A stretch of 64,000 nt of DNA. Source: an uncultured Bacteroidota bacterium (lineage in GTDB: Bacteria; Bacteroidota; Bacteroidia; JABEUT01). The stretch is taken from contig CAIUPO010000063.1 in NCBI GenBank assembly GCA_903901055.1, positions 62,001-126,000 on the forward strand. The letters run 5' to 3'. How positions within the stretch are numbered: position 1 is the first letter of the stretch; every line of letters starts with the position of its first letter. Shown piece by piece: positions 49,049 through 58,358 of the stretch. Position numbers and translations under genes: made by a program. The notes below the pieces were generated by a model. The model searched no databases, was not told the origin of the DNA, and saw nothing but the letters and a program-made list of their open reading frames with translations.

Positions 49049-49960
49049 ATGTCAGCAAAAAAAAGTAACAAGTCGCAAACTCCCCTTTTTGGAAAAGGTA
49101 CAGGAGTAGCTATAGTAACTCCATTTTTAAAAGATGGAAACGTTGACTTTAAATCTCTCGAAAAAATTGTTAACCACCTGATTAAAGGCAAGGTGGAGTA
49201 TATAGTAGCCATGGGTACTACCGGAGAATCGGTTACCCTTCGTAAGGACGAAAAGGCGGCAGTTACCAAACATATTATCAAAGTATCGGCAGGAAGGGTG
49301 CCTATAGTGCTAGGTATAGGTGGCAATAATACAGCAGAGGTGGTTCATTCACTCGACTCCACTGACTTAGCAGGAATAACAGCCATTCTTTCAGTTTGCC
49401 CGTATTACAATCGCCCAAATCAAGAAGGTTTATACCAGCATTTTAAAGCGGTAGCAGAAGCATCGCCCCTACCGGTAATTCTTTATAATGTTCCTGGCCG
49501 CACGAGTTGCAACCTTTCCGATGAAACTACTTTGCGTTTGGCTAAGGATTTCAATAATATTATTGGAATTAAGGAAGCTTCCGGGAACATGATACAGATT
49601 ATGAACATTATTAAAAACAAGCCAAAAAACTTTTTAGTTATTTCAGGCGATGACCAGATTACACTTCCCATTATTGCCTGTGGCGGAGACGGAGTAATAT
49701 CAGTAGTGGCAAATGCCTACCCGAAGGATTTTTCAGAAATGACCCGCCAGGCGTTGGCAGGCAACTTTGTTGAAGCGCGCAAACTACACTACAAACTTAT
49801 TTCCATTACCAATTTACTTTTCGCTGACGGCAGCCCTGCCGGGGTTAAAGCTGCTTTGGAAATAATGAAATTGTGTTCGGCTTATGTAAGGCTGCCACTA
49901 GTCAATATCAATAAAAGCGTTCAATCAACTCTGGCTAATCAAATGAAAAATTACCGGTAG
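49049..49960 (+). CDS. dapA: 4-hydroxy-tetrahydrodipicolinate synthase
   Basis: GTGVAIVTPFLKDGNVDF; VAMGTTGES; LYNVPGRTSCNL; GIKEASG; ISGDD. Confidence 0.96.
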   Translation: MSAKKSNKSQTPLFGKGTGVAIVTPFLKDGNVDFKSLEKIVNHLIKGKVEYIVAMGTTGESVTLRKDEKAAVTKHIIKVSAGRVPIVLGIGGNNTAEVVHSLDSTDLAGITAILSVCPYYNRPNQEGLYQHFKAVAEASPLPVILYNVPGRTSCNLSDETTLRLAKDFNNIIGIKEASGNMIQIMNIIKNKPKNFLVISGDDQITLPIIACGGDGVISVVANAYPKDFSEMTRQALAGNFVEARKLHYKLISITNLLFADGSPAGVKAALEIMKLCSAYVRLPLVNINKSVQSTLANQMKNYR

Positions 49961-49978
49961 TTTAATTATCGATTTGCA

Positions 49979-50908
49979 ATGGCTCACCAGCACGAACATA
50001 ATTATCACGATCATAACCACCATCATCATGCAGTTCCTTCCGGTGAGCTGAACTCCGCTTTTATAATCGGTATTATTCTCAACTTCACCTTTGTAATTAT
50101 TGAGGTGGTTGTAGGTATCGTAAACAATTCCCTATCTCTGCTCTCCGATGCCGGGCATAACCTTGCAGACGTTGGTACTTTAGCCTTATCACTTCTGGCT
50201 TTCCGCATGATGAAAATAAAATCGAATGAGCGGTTTACCTATGGGTATAAAAAGACTTCGGTGTTTGTAGCGCTTATTAATTCAGTTGTACTGCTGGTTT
50301 CCATAGGAGCAATCGTTTTTGAAGCATTTCAACGCCTGTATAAGCCCGAGCCTACTCAAGGTTCCACCATTGCAATTGTTGCCGGAATCGGCATCATTAT
50401 AAATGGAGTATCGGCCTTGTTGTTTATGCGCAATAAGGAAAAAGATTTGAATATTAAAAGTGCATACCTCCATTTGCTTTCGGATGCAGCAGTTTCATTC
50501 GGGTTAGTGATTGGTGGTATCATTATTATCTATACCGGATGGTATATTATAGACAGTATTTTGAGCCTAGTAATAGCGGGAGTGATTCTCGCCAGCACCT
50601 GGAACTTACTAAGGGATAGCCTCAGACTTTCATTAGATGCGGTACCAACCGGAATAAGCATCGAAAACATCCGGAATATGGCATTAAAAATTAAAGGCGT
50701 AAAAGATTTACACCATATTCATATTTGGGCCATAAGCACTAACGAAAACGCCCTGACCGCTCATCTTGTTTTACCTGAAGGGACAACCAATGCTGAGGAA
50801 GCAGAAATAAAACACATACTGAAACACGAACTGGAGCATAACAACATTCATCACATCACACTCGAATCGGAACATGCCGGAGAGGCATGTAAAGAAGAAA
50901 AGTGCTGA
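49979..50908 (+). CDS. Cation diffusion facilitator transporter
   Basis: His-rich N-terminus; SLLSDAGHNLADVGTLALSLLAFRM; LHLLSDAAVSFGLVIGG. Confidence 0.95.
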   Translation: MAHQHEHNYHDHNHHHHAVPSGELNSAFIIGIILNFTFVIIEVVVGIVNNSLSLLSDAGHNLADVGTLALSLLAFRMMKIKSNERFTYGYKKTSVFVALINSVVLLVSIGAIVFEAFQRLYKPEPTQGSTIAIVAGIGIIINGVSALLFMRNKEKDLNIKSAYLHLLSDAAVSFGLVIGGIIIIYTGWYIIDSILSLVIAGVILASTWNLLRDSLRLSLDAVPTGISIENIRNMALKIKGVKDLHHIHIWAISTNENALTAHLVLPEGTTNAEEAEIKHILKHELEHNNIHHITLESEHAGEACKEEKC

Positions 50909-50921
50909 ACCCCGAAAATAA

Positions 50922-50954
50922 AAAATCCCCCTGATTTTTCAATCAGGAGGATTT
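50922..50954. terminator. Bidirectional terminator AAATCCCCCTGATTTTTCAATCAGGAGGATTT
   Basis: Inverted repeat between convergent genes. Confidence 0.75.
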
Positions 50955-50975
50955 ACCAGATTAACTTTATTATCC

Positions 50976-51518
50976 TTATGCTGCGGTAAATTCAACGTTG
51001 CATTTTATTTCCACATCATTGCTGAGCGCAATGGTTGGAAAATTTCCTCCAAAATTGAAATCAGCACGTTTAACCTCTCCTGTAATCTTAAATCCTGCAA
51101 TGGTAGTAGCCGGGTTCATAGGATGTTGTACCACATTCCCTTTTACATCCAGGTTAACATTTTTGGTAACCCCGTTAAAAGTTAAATCGCCGTTTAAGAC
51201 ATATTTTTTATCGGCAACTTTTACAAATGACTTGCTTTTAAAAGTCAGTTGCGGGTTCTTTTCAGCATGAAAGAAATCGGCTTGCTTTAAATGGTTATCG
51301 CGCATTTCATTAGCAGTATCAATGCTGTTTACTTCAGCGGTTAATTCAATTTCTGCCCCGGTGAAATCTTCACTTGGTGCATTTAATTTAATGTCGAAGT
51401 TCTTGAAAGAACCTTCAATTTCAGATACCAGCATGTGGGTAATACCAAATCCGATTTTTGCATGAGCTTTGTCTAAAGTCCAAACTTTAGCGGTTGTTGT
51501 TTTTTCTGTTGTGTCCAT
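50976..51518 (-). CDS. YceI family protein
   Basis: WTLDKAHAKIGFGITHMLVSEIEGSFKNFD; FHAEKNPQLTFKSKSF; LNGDLTFNGVTKNVNLDV. Confidence 0.93.
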   Translation of the reverse strand: MDTTEKTTTAKVWTLDKAHAKIGFGITHMLVSEIEGSFKNFDIKLNAPSEDFTGAEIELTAEVNSIDTANEMRDNHLKQADFFHAEKNPQLTFKSKSFVKVADKKYVLNGDLTFNGVTKNVNLDVKGNVVQHPMNPATTIAGFKITGEVKRADFNFGGNFPTIALSNDVEIKCNVEFTAA

Positions 51519-51698
51519 TTTTGTTTTTGTTGTTGTTAAATTATTTAAAAAAATATTCAAATTAAATGAGAGTTATTGGGTATTAAATATCTAGAATACA
51601 AAGTTTGTAAAGAGACCTATTTAAAGTATTACATTCAGATTGAAAAAACTTACATCTATTACACTTTGCAGTTATTTTAACACCCTGTGTTCTTTACC

Positions 51699-52100
51699 TT
51701 AATTTCCTTTCGCTGCATCAATACTAACAGGGCCTGCACCGAAATAGGTAATCATTAAAGCACCTCCGATCAAGCCAATGTTTTTCATAAAGAGGGACAT
51801 TGCCATTTGGGCTTGCATTGGGTCAGTAACTGTCCAGAACTTATGCATGGTGAAGGTCACAGGAACCAGGAACAGGACGATAAGCCATGCACCCAATTTA
51901 GCTTTATACCCAAGAATTATGCTTAATGCGCCTAATGTCGCAACAATTCCTGAAATAACTACGAGAGCCATTGGTGCAGGCAAGCCAGCCGAAGCTGCAT
52001 ATGCTGCTGTGCCTGATGCACCTGCTAAGTGGCCCATAAGCCCTGACATCAGGAAAATAAGTGAGAAAAGGATTCTGCCGATAAGAGGAACAAATTTCAT
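51699..52100 (-). CDS. DoxX family membrane protein
   Basis: IGRILFSLIFLMSGLMGHL; LGALSIILGYKAKLGAWLIVLFLVPVTFTMHKFW. Confidence 0.9.
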   Translation of the reverse strand: MKFVPLIGRILFSLIFLMSGLMGHLAGASGTAAYAASAGLPAPMALVVISGIVATLGALSIILGYKAKLGAWLIVLFLVPVTFTMHKFWTVTDPMQAQMAMSLFMKNIGLIGGALMITYFGAGPVSIDAAKGN

Positions 52101-52148
52101 AGTCTTTAGTTTTAATTGGTTTGTGGGTGCAAAGATATCCTATAGTTA

Positions 52149-52188
52149 GTATACAAAAGTTACCACTATACTTTTATATACCGGTATA
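52149..52188. promoter_or_regulatory. Putative HxlR operator region: GTATAC (52149-52154) and palindrome TATACCGGTATA (52177-52188)
   Basis: Palindromes in the doxX/hxlR divergent intergenic region. Confidence 0.5.
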
Positions 52189-52223
52189 CTTAAAGATACT
52201 ACCTATCTTATTTGGAAAATTCC

Positions 52224-52231
52224 TACCTTTG
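52224..52231 (+). promoter_or_regulatory. Promoter motif TACCTTTG for hxlR-like gene
   Basis: TAnnTTTG match 25 bp before the ATG at 52256. Confidence 0.5.
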
Positions 52232-52255
52232 CGATGTGGAATTAATACCCGTAAT

Positions 52256-52654
52256 ATGGCTACAACAATAGAAAAGGAAATAAAAGAGAAGAAGAAAAAG
52301 GGTGCTACAGGCCTTGAACAGCATAGCGAATGCAAGAAAAACCTTCTTCCGGTTAAAGATGCATTAGACATTTTAAGCGGTAAATGGAAACTTCCTATTA
52401 TTGTGGCTCTAACCTTTGATAACAAGCGTTTCAAGGAAATGCAAAGGGAAATAGAGGGTATAACCCCTAAGATGTTATCGAAGGAATTAAAAGAACTGGA
52501 AATAAACCAACTCGTTAAACGTACTGTTTACGATACCCTGCCTGTTACCGTGGAATATGCACTTACGCCCTATGGCAAATCGCTGCATAAGGTAATTGAA
52601 GAATTAAGAACCTGGGGTATCCAACACAGAAAAAGATTACTTTCGAAAAACTAA
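52256..52654 (+). CDS. HxlR family winged-helix regulator
   Basis: CKKNLLPVKDALDILSGKWKLPIIVALTFDNKRFKEMQREIEGITPKMLSKELKELE; start trimmed from 52121. Confidence 0.92.
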   Translation: MATTIEKEIKEKKKKGATGLEQHSECKKNLLPVKDALDILSGKWKLPIIVALTFDNKRFKEMQREIEGITPKMLSKELKELEINQLVKRTVYDTLPVTVEYALTPYGKSLHKVIEELRTWGIQHRKRLLSKN

Positions 52655-52665
52655 ATCTATTATAT

Positions 52666-53043
52666 ATGAAAGCTATTTATACTAAAAATTGTCCTGAACC
52701 TATTGGCCCATATAGCCAGGCTGTGCAGGCGGGTAACTTTGTATTTGTATCGGGACAAGTGGGTAAAGACCCTGTGAGCGGCGCTATGAAAACCGAAAAC
52801 ATTAAAGCGGAAGCTACCCAGGTTATGACCAATATTAAGAACATATTGGAAACCGCAGGGTTAAAAATGTCGAACATTGTTAAGACAACCATCTTCCTCA
52901 GCAACATGGACGATTTCGCCCAGGTGAATGAGGTGTATGGCTCTTATTTTACGGGTAATTTTCCCGCACGAGAAACCGTTCAGGTATCACGCTTACCGCT
53001 CAATGCTAACATTGAGGTTTCAGTGACTGCTACAATAGAATAG
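52666..53043 (+). CDS. RidA family protein
   Basis: PIGPYSQAVQAGNFVFVSGQVGKDP; FPARETVQVSRLPLNANIEVSVTA. Confidence 0.95.
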   Translation: MKAIYTKNCPEPIGPYSQAVQAGNFVFVSGQVGKDPVSGAMKTENIKAEATQVMTNIKNILETAGLKMSNIVKTTIFLSNMDDFAQVNEVYGSYFTGNFPARETVQVSRLPLNANIEVSVTATIE

Positions 53044-53095
53044 TTGGAGCCCGACTGGCATTTATTAAAACCCCTTTATGGGTTTGGGCGTACAA

Positions 53096-54850
53096 CTAAA
53101 AATCCCTTCTGCTCCAAGCCTTGTATGCTTCTTTCTGAGAGGGAGTTGCATCTTTTTTCTTTACTACAAAGAAGGATGGGAGGAACTCTTTTCCTTCCAC
53201 CGGTTTTACATTGGTGTACCTTCTGAAACTTTGTGATACCAGGCTTAATCTAACTTGTTCCTGGCCATAATAGCTGCACCAATCGTGGAAGTTACCTTTT
53301 AAGGAATGTCCGTTTACTAAATCAATTTCGTCGTTTACGCAGATACCTGCCTGCTCAGCCGGTGACGCAGGTACTACGGCGGTCACTTTATATTTACCAT
53401 CATCCTCCACTACTTTCATTCCCCAAAAACGCTCTGAATGCTTTTTAGATGGGGCAGTTTGCATCATTAGGCCGATATAATCCAATGCCGCTACTAATGG
53501 AACGTCAAGGTCTGCGGCTTTGTTTACGTAGTTATCGAATATGTATTTGCAGGATTGTCCTGCCGTTTTTTCAATGATGCTCCAATAGTCAGATTCACTG
53601 TAAGGCTTACCCTGCTTGGCAAAATCGTGGTAGAGTGTGCGCATTACATCATCCAGCGACTTAGCATTGTTGGTATGACTTCTAATAAATGTATCGACAA
53701 TAAAGGCCAGCAGCGCACCTTCGGTATAGATAGATACTTTGCGGTAAGGAGCTCCTTGTATGTAACCATCTAACCAGGTATCGAAAGATGAATCGGCTAC
53801 ACCAAGGTTAAATCTGCCATAGTTATCAAAGTGCTTTTGAATTTGCTGTTGAACTGCTTTCAGGTAGTCAAATTCAGAAAAGACGCCTGACCTAAGCAGA
53901 AGGTAATCGCCATAATAATCGGTAACACCTTCGTAAACGTACCCTAGACGGGAATAATTTTCTTTGGTGTAATCATACGGAAACATCTCGACAGGCCGAA
54001 TAGTCTTAATATTCCAGCAATGGAAAAACTCGTGGCACGATACCCCAAGGAAGTTATTGAAGGGATCGTACTTCATTAAATTGTAGGACGGACCGATAGC
54101 AATGACGGTCGAGCCGAGGTGCTCTACGCCATGATGAAACTTGTAGGGCAAAGCCTGATAAATGAAATGATATTCATCTACCGGGCAGCCGTCCATCATT
54201 TGGATTTGCTCACTAACAAAGGTGCGGAAGTGCATTTTTACTTTCAACCATTCCGGTTTCACCTCCCCTTGGAACCAGATATGAACCTTCAATTTGCCGA
54301 GCACTTCAATCGATTCTACTTGCAGCGTTGGGCTTGCTATTAAAGGGCTGTCGGCCAGTTCATCGTAATTGGAGGCTGAAAGGGTATGTAATATATGGGT
54401 TTCGGTCTTTACCGGTGTACCCATTTTCATGGAACAAGCTATGCGGTAGCCTTCCGGGAGCAGCATCTCCATAGATACAGGCTCGTTGCGGAGTTCAGGC
54501 ACATACATGCAGCAGTTAACCGGGTTCATATAGAGTTGGCGGTCGTCGAGATAAGTTGAGCCTGCATTCAGGTCGGCGGCATAGTAGTTGTAAAACACAT
54601 GCATCTCGCTGCAGTTGGCTGTTTCCACCTCCCACAGGTCTTTGGTTATTTTTTTGAATTGCAGCGCTTCACCTTTTTCATTTATGGCTTTCCAATTGCG
54701 CACATTGCCTGCAAAATTACTGAGTTCATAACGGCCGGGCCTCCATGCGGGGCACTGTACCTGGGTTTTGGCGCCAATTACTTTAATAACTATTTCAATA
54801 TCTATAAAATGATTGTGATGCGGAGCGTAGGAAACGATGTATTTCATCAA
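53096..54850 (-). CDS. M61 family peptidase with PDZ domain
   Basis: GVSCHEFFHCWNIKTIRP (HExxH-like HEFFH); YVYEGVTDYYGDYLLLRSG; C-terminal PDZ region. Confidence 0.92.
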   Translation of the reverse strand: MMKYIVSYAPHHNHFIDIEIVIKVIGAKTQVQCPAWRPGRYELSNFAGNVRNWKAINEKGEALQFKKITKDLWEVETANCSEMHVFYNYYAADLNAGSTYLDDRQLYMNPVNCCMYVPELRNEPVSMEMLLPEGYRIACSMKMGTPVKTETHILHTLSASNYDELADSPLIASPTLQVESIEVLGKLKVHIWFQGEVKPEWLKVKMHFRTFVSEQIQMMDGCPVDEYHFIYQALPYKFHHGVEHLGSTVIAIGPSYNLMKYDPFNNFLGVSCHEFFHCWNIKTIRPVEMFPYDYTKENYSRLGYVYEGVTDYYGDYLLLRSGVFSEFDYLKAVQQQIQKHFDNYGRFNLGVADSSFDTWLDGYIQGAPYRKVSIYTEGALLAFIVDTFIRSHTNNAKSLDDVMRTLYHDFAKQGKPYSESDYWSIIEKTAGQSCKYIFDNYVNKAADLDVPLVAALDYIGLMMQTAPSKKHSERFWGMKVVEDDGKYKVTAVVPASPAEQAGICVNDEIDLVNGHSLKGNFHDWCSYYGQEQVRLSLVSQSFRRYTNVKPVEGKEFLPSFFVVKKKDATPSQKEAYKAWSRRDF

Positions 54851-54998
54851 TTACGAATTAGGAATTACGAATTCCAAAAATAAGTAACCTAGCTATGAGA
54901 TATAAGCTATCAGATATAAGCTATGAACATTGGGATGTTAAATTATACAATTATGAATCAGAAATTGGTGGCGATTTAGCAGGGAAAAAGGGGCAAAA

Positions 54999-55252
54999 TA
55001 ACAACGAAAATAACAATGAACTAACAACGGATAACAACGCAAATAACAACGAATTATCAATGCAATAACAATTAGGGTGAAAAAATAGAATATTGATTAT
55101 CTGATATTTACATGAATATTCGTTGTTAATAACAACGATTAACAATAAAAAAACGAGCACAATTATCCCAACTTTTACTTGCCGGAATGTTGTTTTGTTT
55201 TTCATAAAGTAAAGATACTACATGAAAAAGTATTTTTATAAAAGTCATTGAC
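54999..55252 (-). promoter_or_regulatory. Element B: GTCAATGACTTTT, TATCTTTA motif, palindrome CGTTGTTA-A-TAACAACG (55121-55137), 11-bp-periodic half-site array
   Basis: TAACAACG-type units (plus strand) at 54999, 55011, 55022, 55032, 55044, 55055, 55066; same order and spacing as element A. Confidence 0.8.
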
Positions 55253-55430
55253 CTGTCGGATGCCCGACTTGCAATTATTTATGAACAGTGGTATTTGACA
55301 GTGAAAAACTAAATCCATTTTACCACTAAGGACACAAAGAAAATACACACTAAGTTTCTCAAAGGTGAGAGTGCTTTTTCAAAATAACAATGATAACAAT
55401 GAAAAAAAGACACTAATTAGTGGGACCGAA

Positions 55431-56753
55431 TTAGTGGCTAATAATGCCTTTTATATAAGAGGAGTTTAGCCAATAACACATTTTCTTTTCCATTGTACCA
55501 GCAGGCGTCTCCATTAAATCCCTACTATTAATACCTTTAGGCCTAACATGGCAAATCATGTTATCCGAAATCTTAATAAAGTGCTTAAAATCATTCTTAG
55601 CAATCTTTTTCTTAGTATCAACCCAATATTTATGTGCAACCTCAAGATCTTTGACTGGCATTGTCCAGAACATGACTTTTTTCAATCTAGCTTGTCTTTT
55701 TGCGTCTTTTTGAAATATCACAAAGAAGAATCTCTTGGTTAGGGTATTTAACCAATATGAATCCTCCCAAGTTTCATTAACTATTTCTTTATATTTAATC
55801 TGTGCAAAAGACATGCTTTCTTTTAAAGCATCAGAATATTCAATACGGATTGTTTTCATTTCTATTTCAGCCTTCTCGAATTCTTCAATTTTCTCCTTCT
55901 TAATACCCAATATTGCTTTTGCTATCAAATAAAACCTGCTTTTCGAAACTGATTTAGGTAATTTTAGTTTTTTAATAATCTCACTCTCTGACATACCATA
56001 ATATGGAGCAAAACGCTTTTGAACTAACTCTTCAAATGATTCATCCGTTTTGTATTCTTTTAAATCTTTTACTATTGGTTCCGCCGGAAGACTTTTTCTA
56101 ATAATGAAATTAAGATATTTCGACTTTAATGAGAATGCTCTCTGCATTGCCAATTCTGAAGAAAATGGCTGTTTTCTTAAAGACGATTTATTTGCACCTT
56201 TGGTACATGCACCTAAATATAGCGTATCCCCTTCTGATATTTCATGTGCTTTGCCAGCCTTTATTTTTGTTATTATTTTCACCCAATCATCTTCAATAAT
56301 TTTCAGGTCAGTAGATGGGAACTCCCAAAGCTTAATAATCTTAAAAATAAAATCCAAATCTTCGATGCCCTGTTGATGCAAAAAGAACATCAGCAACAAT
56401 AGTTTATTCTTTATCCAAAAACTACTTGTTTTAAACGTTTTACTATATTCTTCCTCATAATTAATGATATTAAATACAAGTCTTTCCTTTGAGGTTAGAC
56501 CTTTTGTTGTCCTTTTTAAAGGGCTGGTCTTTAATTCTACTCCTGCTTCTACAAAGTCAGGTCCAGATCCAGAATTTGGCTTATACTGAAAATAAAGGTC
56601 CTCAAGAGCCTGCCCTAGTTTACCTTTGCCAAAATATGTCTGTTTGATATGTGAACCTAGTACTTCTCTAATAGATTTATTAAGAAGCCTCTTAGCATAT
56701 GATTCTATTGATTTTGAATCTTTCTTATTGTAAGGTAAATTAAGTTCTGCCAT
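55431..56753 (-). CDS. Sau3AI/MutH-family type II restriction endonuclease
   Basis: SIREVLGSHIKQTYFGKGKLGQALEDLYFQYKPNSGSGPDFVEAGVELKTSPLK (D...ExK core); adjacent to a C5 methyltransferase. Confidence 0.82.
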   Translation of the reverse strand: MAELNLPYNKKDSKSIESYAKRLLNKSIREVLGSHIKQTYFGKGKLGQALEDLYFQYKPNSGSGPDFVEAGVELKTSPLKRTTKGLTSKERLVFNIINYEEEYSKTFKTSSFWIKNKLLLLMFFLHQQGIEDLDFIFKIIKLWEFPSTDLKIIEDDWVKIITKIKAGKAHEISEGDTLYLGACTKGANKSSLRKQPFSSELAMQRAFSLKSKYLNFIIRKSLPAEPIVKDLKEYKTDESFEELVQKRFAPYYGMSESEIIKKLKLPKSVSKSRFYLIAKAILGIKKEKIEEFEKAEIEMKTIRIEYSDALKESMSFAQIKYKEIVNETWEDSYWLNTLTKRFFFVIFQKDAKRQARLKKVMFWTMPVKDLEVAHKYWVDTKKKIAKNDFKHFIKISDNMICHVRPKGINSRDLMETPAGTMEKKMCYWLNSSYIKGIISH

Positions 56754-56758
56754 TTCAA

Positions 56759-58012
56759 TTAAATTCTATTTGATAATGACCTTCCAATTTTCTCAATTAT
56801 ACCTATTACAAGTGCGTTCCCCATCATGAAGGCTCTTTTATTATCAGATAATCCTGCAGTATGCTCATCAGGGAACATATTTAAACGTTCAAGTTCTAAA
56901 GGCATCAGGCGCCTTAGTCTTCCATCTCTCGTTCTGATAACATGTTTAAAACGTGATGGTGATGATCCACCTTCCCCTGTAATAATTGTTCTCGATGGCT
57001 TATCTAGTGGGTCAGGGAATACCATGGAACCTTCGCTGTAATTATAGTTGAAACCTCCTGCCTTATTAGTACGGACCTCATTCTTTGCACCTTTCAAATA
57101 ACTCCACTTATCCAAACTATCTTCATCTATATAATAATCATTTGGCACTTTTCCATTCAATAAAATAAACTGCCCAAGAGTTTCGTAAGGTCCTTGATAA
57201 TCCGGCAATGTCTTTATAGTGTGAATAATTCCATCAATCATAATACCAGTATTTTCAAAAGGGCTGTCAGAGCCTTCCTTATTGAATTTTCCACTTACCT
57301 CAGAAACATTCTTCTCAATAGTGAATGGCAGTTTTAACAGTTGGAGTTCTGGCGTTTTAACCGGAAAAGCCTCAGCAATAGGGCCATTTTCCAGTATCCA
57401 ATCAAATGGTGATTTTAATTTATTGATTTGTTTGTAGATAGCAGATGAATTGTGGTAAGCAAGAAAGAAAACTCTTCTCCTTCTCTGAGGCATTCCATAA
57501 TCCGCAGCATTGATTACTCTCCATTCAACAATATATCCAAGATTTGAAAGTGAAGCAAGCATAACGGCAAAATCCCTTCCCCTTTGTTTTGAAGGAGATT
57601 TTAATAATCTATCTACATTCTCTAAAAATAGATATTTCGGTTTCTTCTTTTTCTCATCAAGTATTCGATGTATTTCCCACCATAATACTCCCTTTTTTCC
57701 GTGCAACCCTTTAGCATTTTTCAATGTAGTTGCAACAGAATAATCCTGACATGGAAATCCTCCAACAAGCATATCAAAGTCAGGAATCTCATTTATAGCC
57801 ACTGCAGCAATATCTTTATTAGAGTGTCCTTCGAATCCGAAATGCTTCACATAAATTTCGGAAGCATCTTGTCTTTTTGTAGATGGTTCCCATTGATTGC
57901 TCCACACAATTTTATAATTCTTTGCCGCTCTTTCCAAGCCAATTCGAAAACCACCAACGCCAGCAAATAGTTCAATTACTTTTATGTTATTGCTTTTCGG
58001 AGTTGCTATCAT
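56759..58012 (-). CDS. DNA (cytosine-5-)-methyltransferase
   Basis: FAGVGGFRIGLERA; GGFPCQDYSVA; FLENVDRLL; YGMPQRRRRVFFLAY; MGNALVIGI. Confidence 0.96.
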   Translation of the reverse strand: MIATPKSNNIKVIELFAGVGGFRIGLERAAKNYKIVWSNQWEPSTKRQDASEIYVKHFGFEGHSNKDIAAVAINEIPDFDMLVGGFPCQDYSVATTLKNAKGLHGKKGVLWWEIHRILDEKKKKPKYLFLENVDRLLKSPSKQRGRDFAVMLASLSNLGYIVEWRVINAADYGMPQRRRRVFFLAYHNSSAIYKQINKLKSPFDWILENGPIAEAFPVKTPELQLLKLPFTIEKNVSEVSGKFNKEGSDSPFENTGIMIDGIIHTIKTLPDYQGPYETLGQFILLNGKVPNDYYIDEDSLDKWSYLKGAKNEVRTNKAGGFNYNYSEGSMVFPDPLDKPSRTIITGEGGSSPSRFKHVIRTRDGRLRRLMPLELERLNMFPDEHTAGLSDNKRAFMMGNALVIGIIEKIGRSLSNRI

Positions 58013-58145
58013 GCAATTATTATTATTACCTTAAAATTGTATACTTCAAAATTACGAAAACTTTCTAACCTCATTTCTAAACTTCACTAAACATTTTTTT
58101 TCGTTATTGGTATCGTAATGCATTCTGCTTCTTCTGCTACCCCTA

Positions 58146-58204
58146 CCCCTCCGGCGGAGGGGATTTAGCCATTTCTGAGGGCAGTCCCCCCCGGGGCCGC
58201 CCTC
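58146..58204. repeat. GC-rich hairpins: CCCCTCCG-G-CGGAGGGG and GAGGGC...GCCCTC
   Basis: Perfect inverted repeats in the intergenic region upstream of the MTase and the S24 repressor. Confidence 0.7.
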
Positions 58205-58332
58205 ATTATGACTGGTTTACCAACATGGACATATTGGCTAACCTCTGACAGAAACTAAGAAAGAAACCTGCGAATTTTTCTTATTTCATAAAATAAAAAC
58301 ATCAACGATGCAAAGGAACTAATAATTTTAGT

Positions 58333-58354
58333 TATATTTGCCTACAAATTGTAG
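58333..58354 (+). promoter_or_regulatory. Promoter TATATTTG (58333-58340) and operator-like palindrome CTACAA-A-TTGTAG (58342-58354)
   Basis: TAnnTTTG match followed at once by a perfect 6+1+6 palindrome, just before the ATG at 58359. Confidence 0.6.
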
Positions 58355-58358
58355 ATAT

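Noticed and set aside
54846-54925. Possible promoter or ncRNA
   Set aside because: Contains TTACGAATTAGGAATTACGAATT and AGATATAAGCTAT direct repeats, low-complexity material often seen between genes; no specific signal.
54999-55073. CRISPR array
   Set aside because: Repeat unit is only ~8 bp with ~3-bp gaps and there are no cas genes; it fits iteron-like binding sites, not CRISPR.
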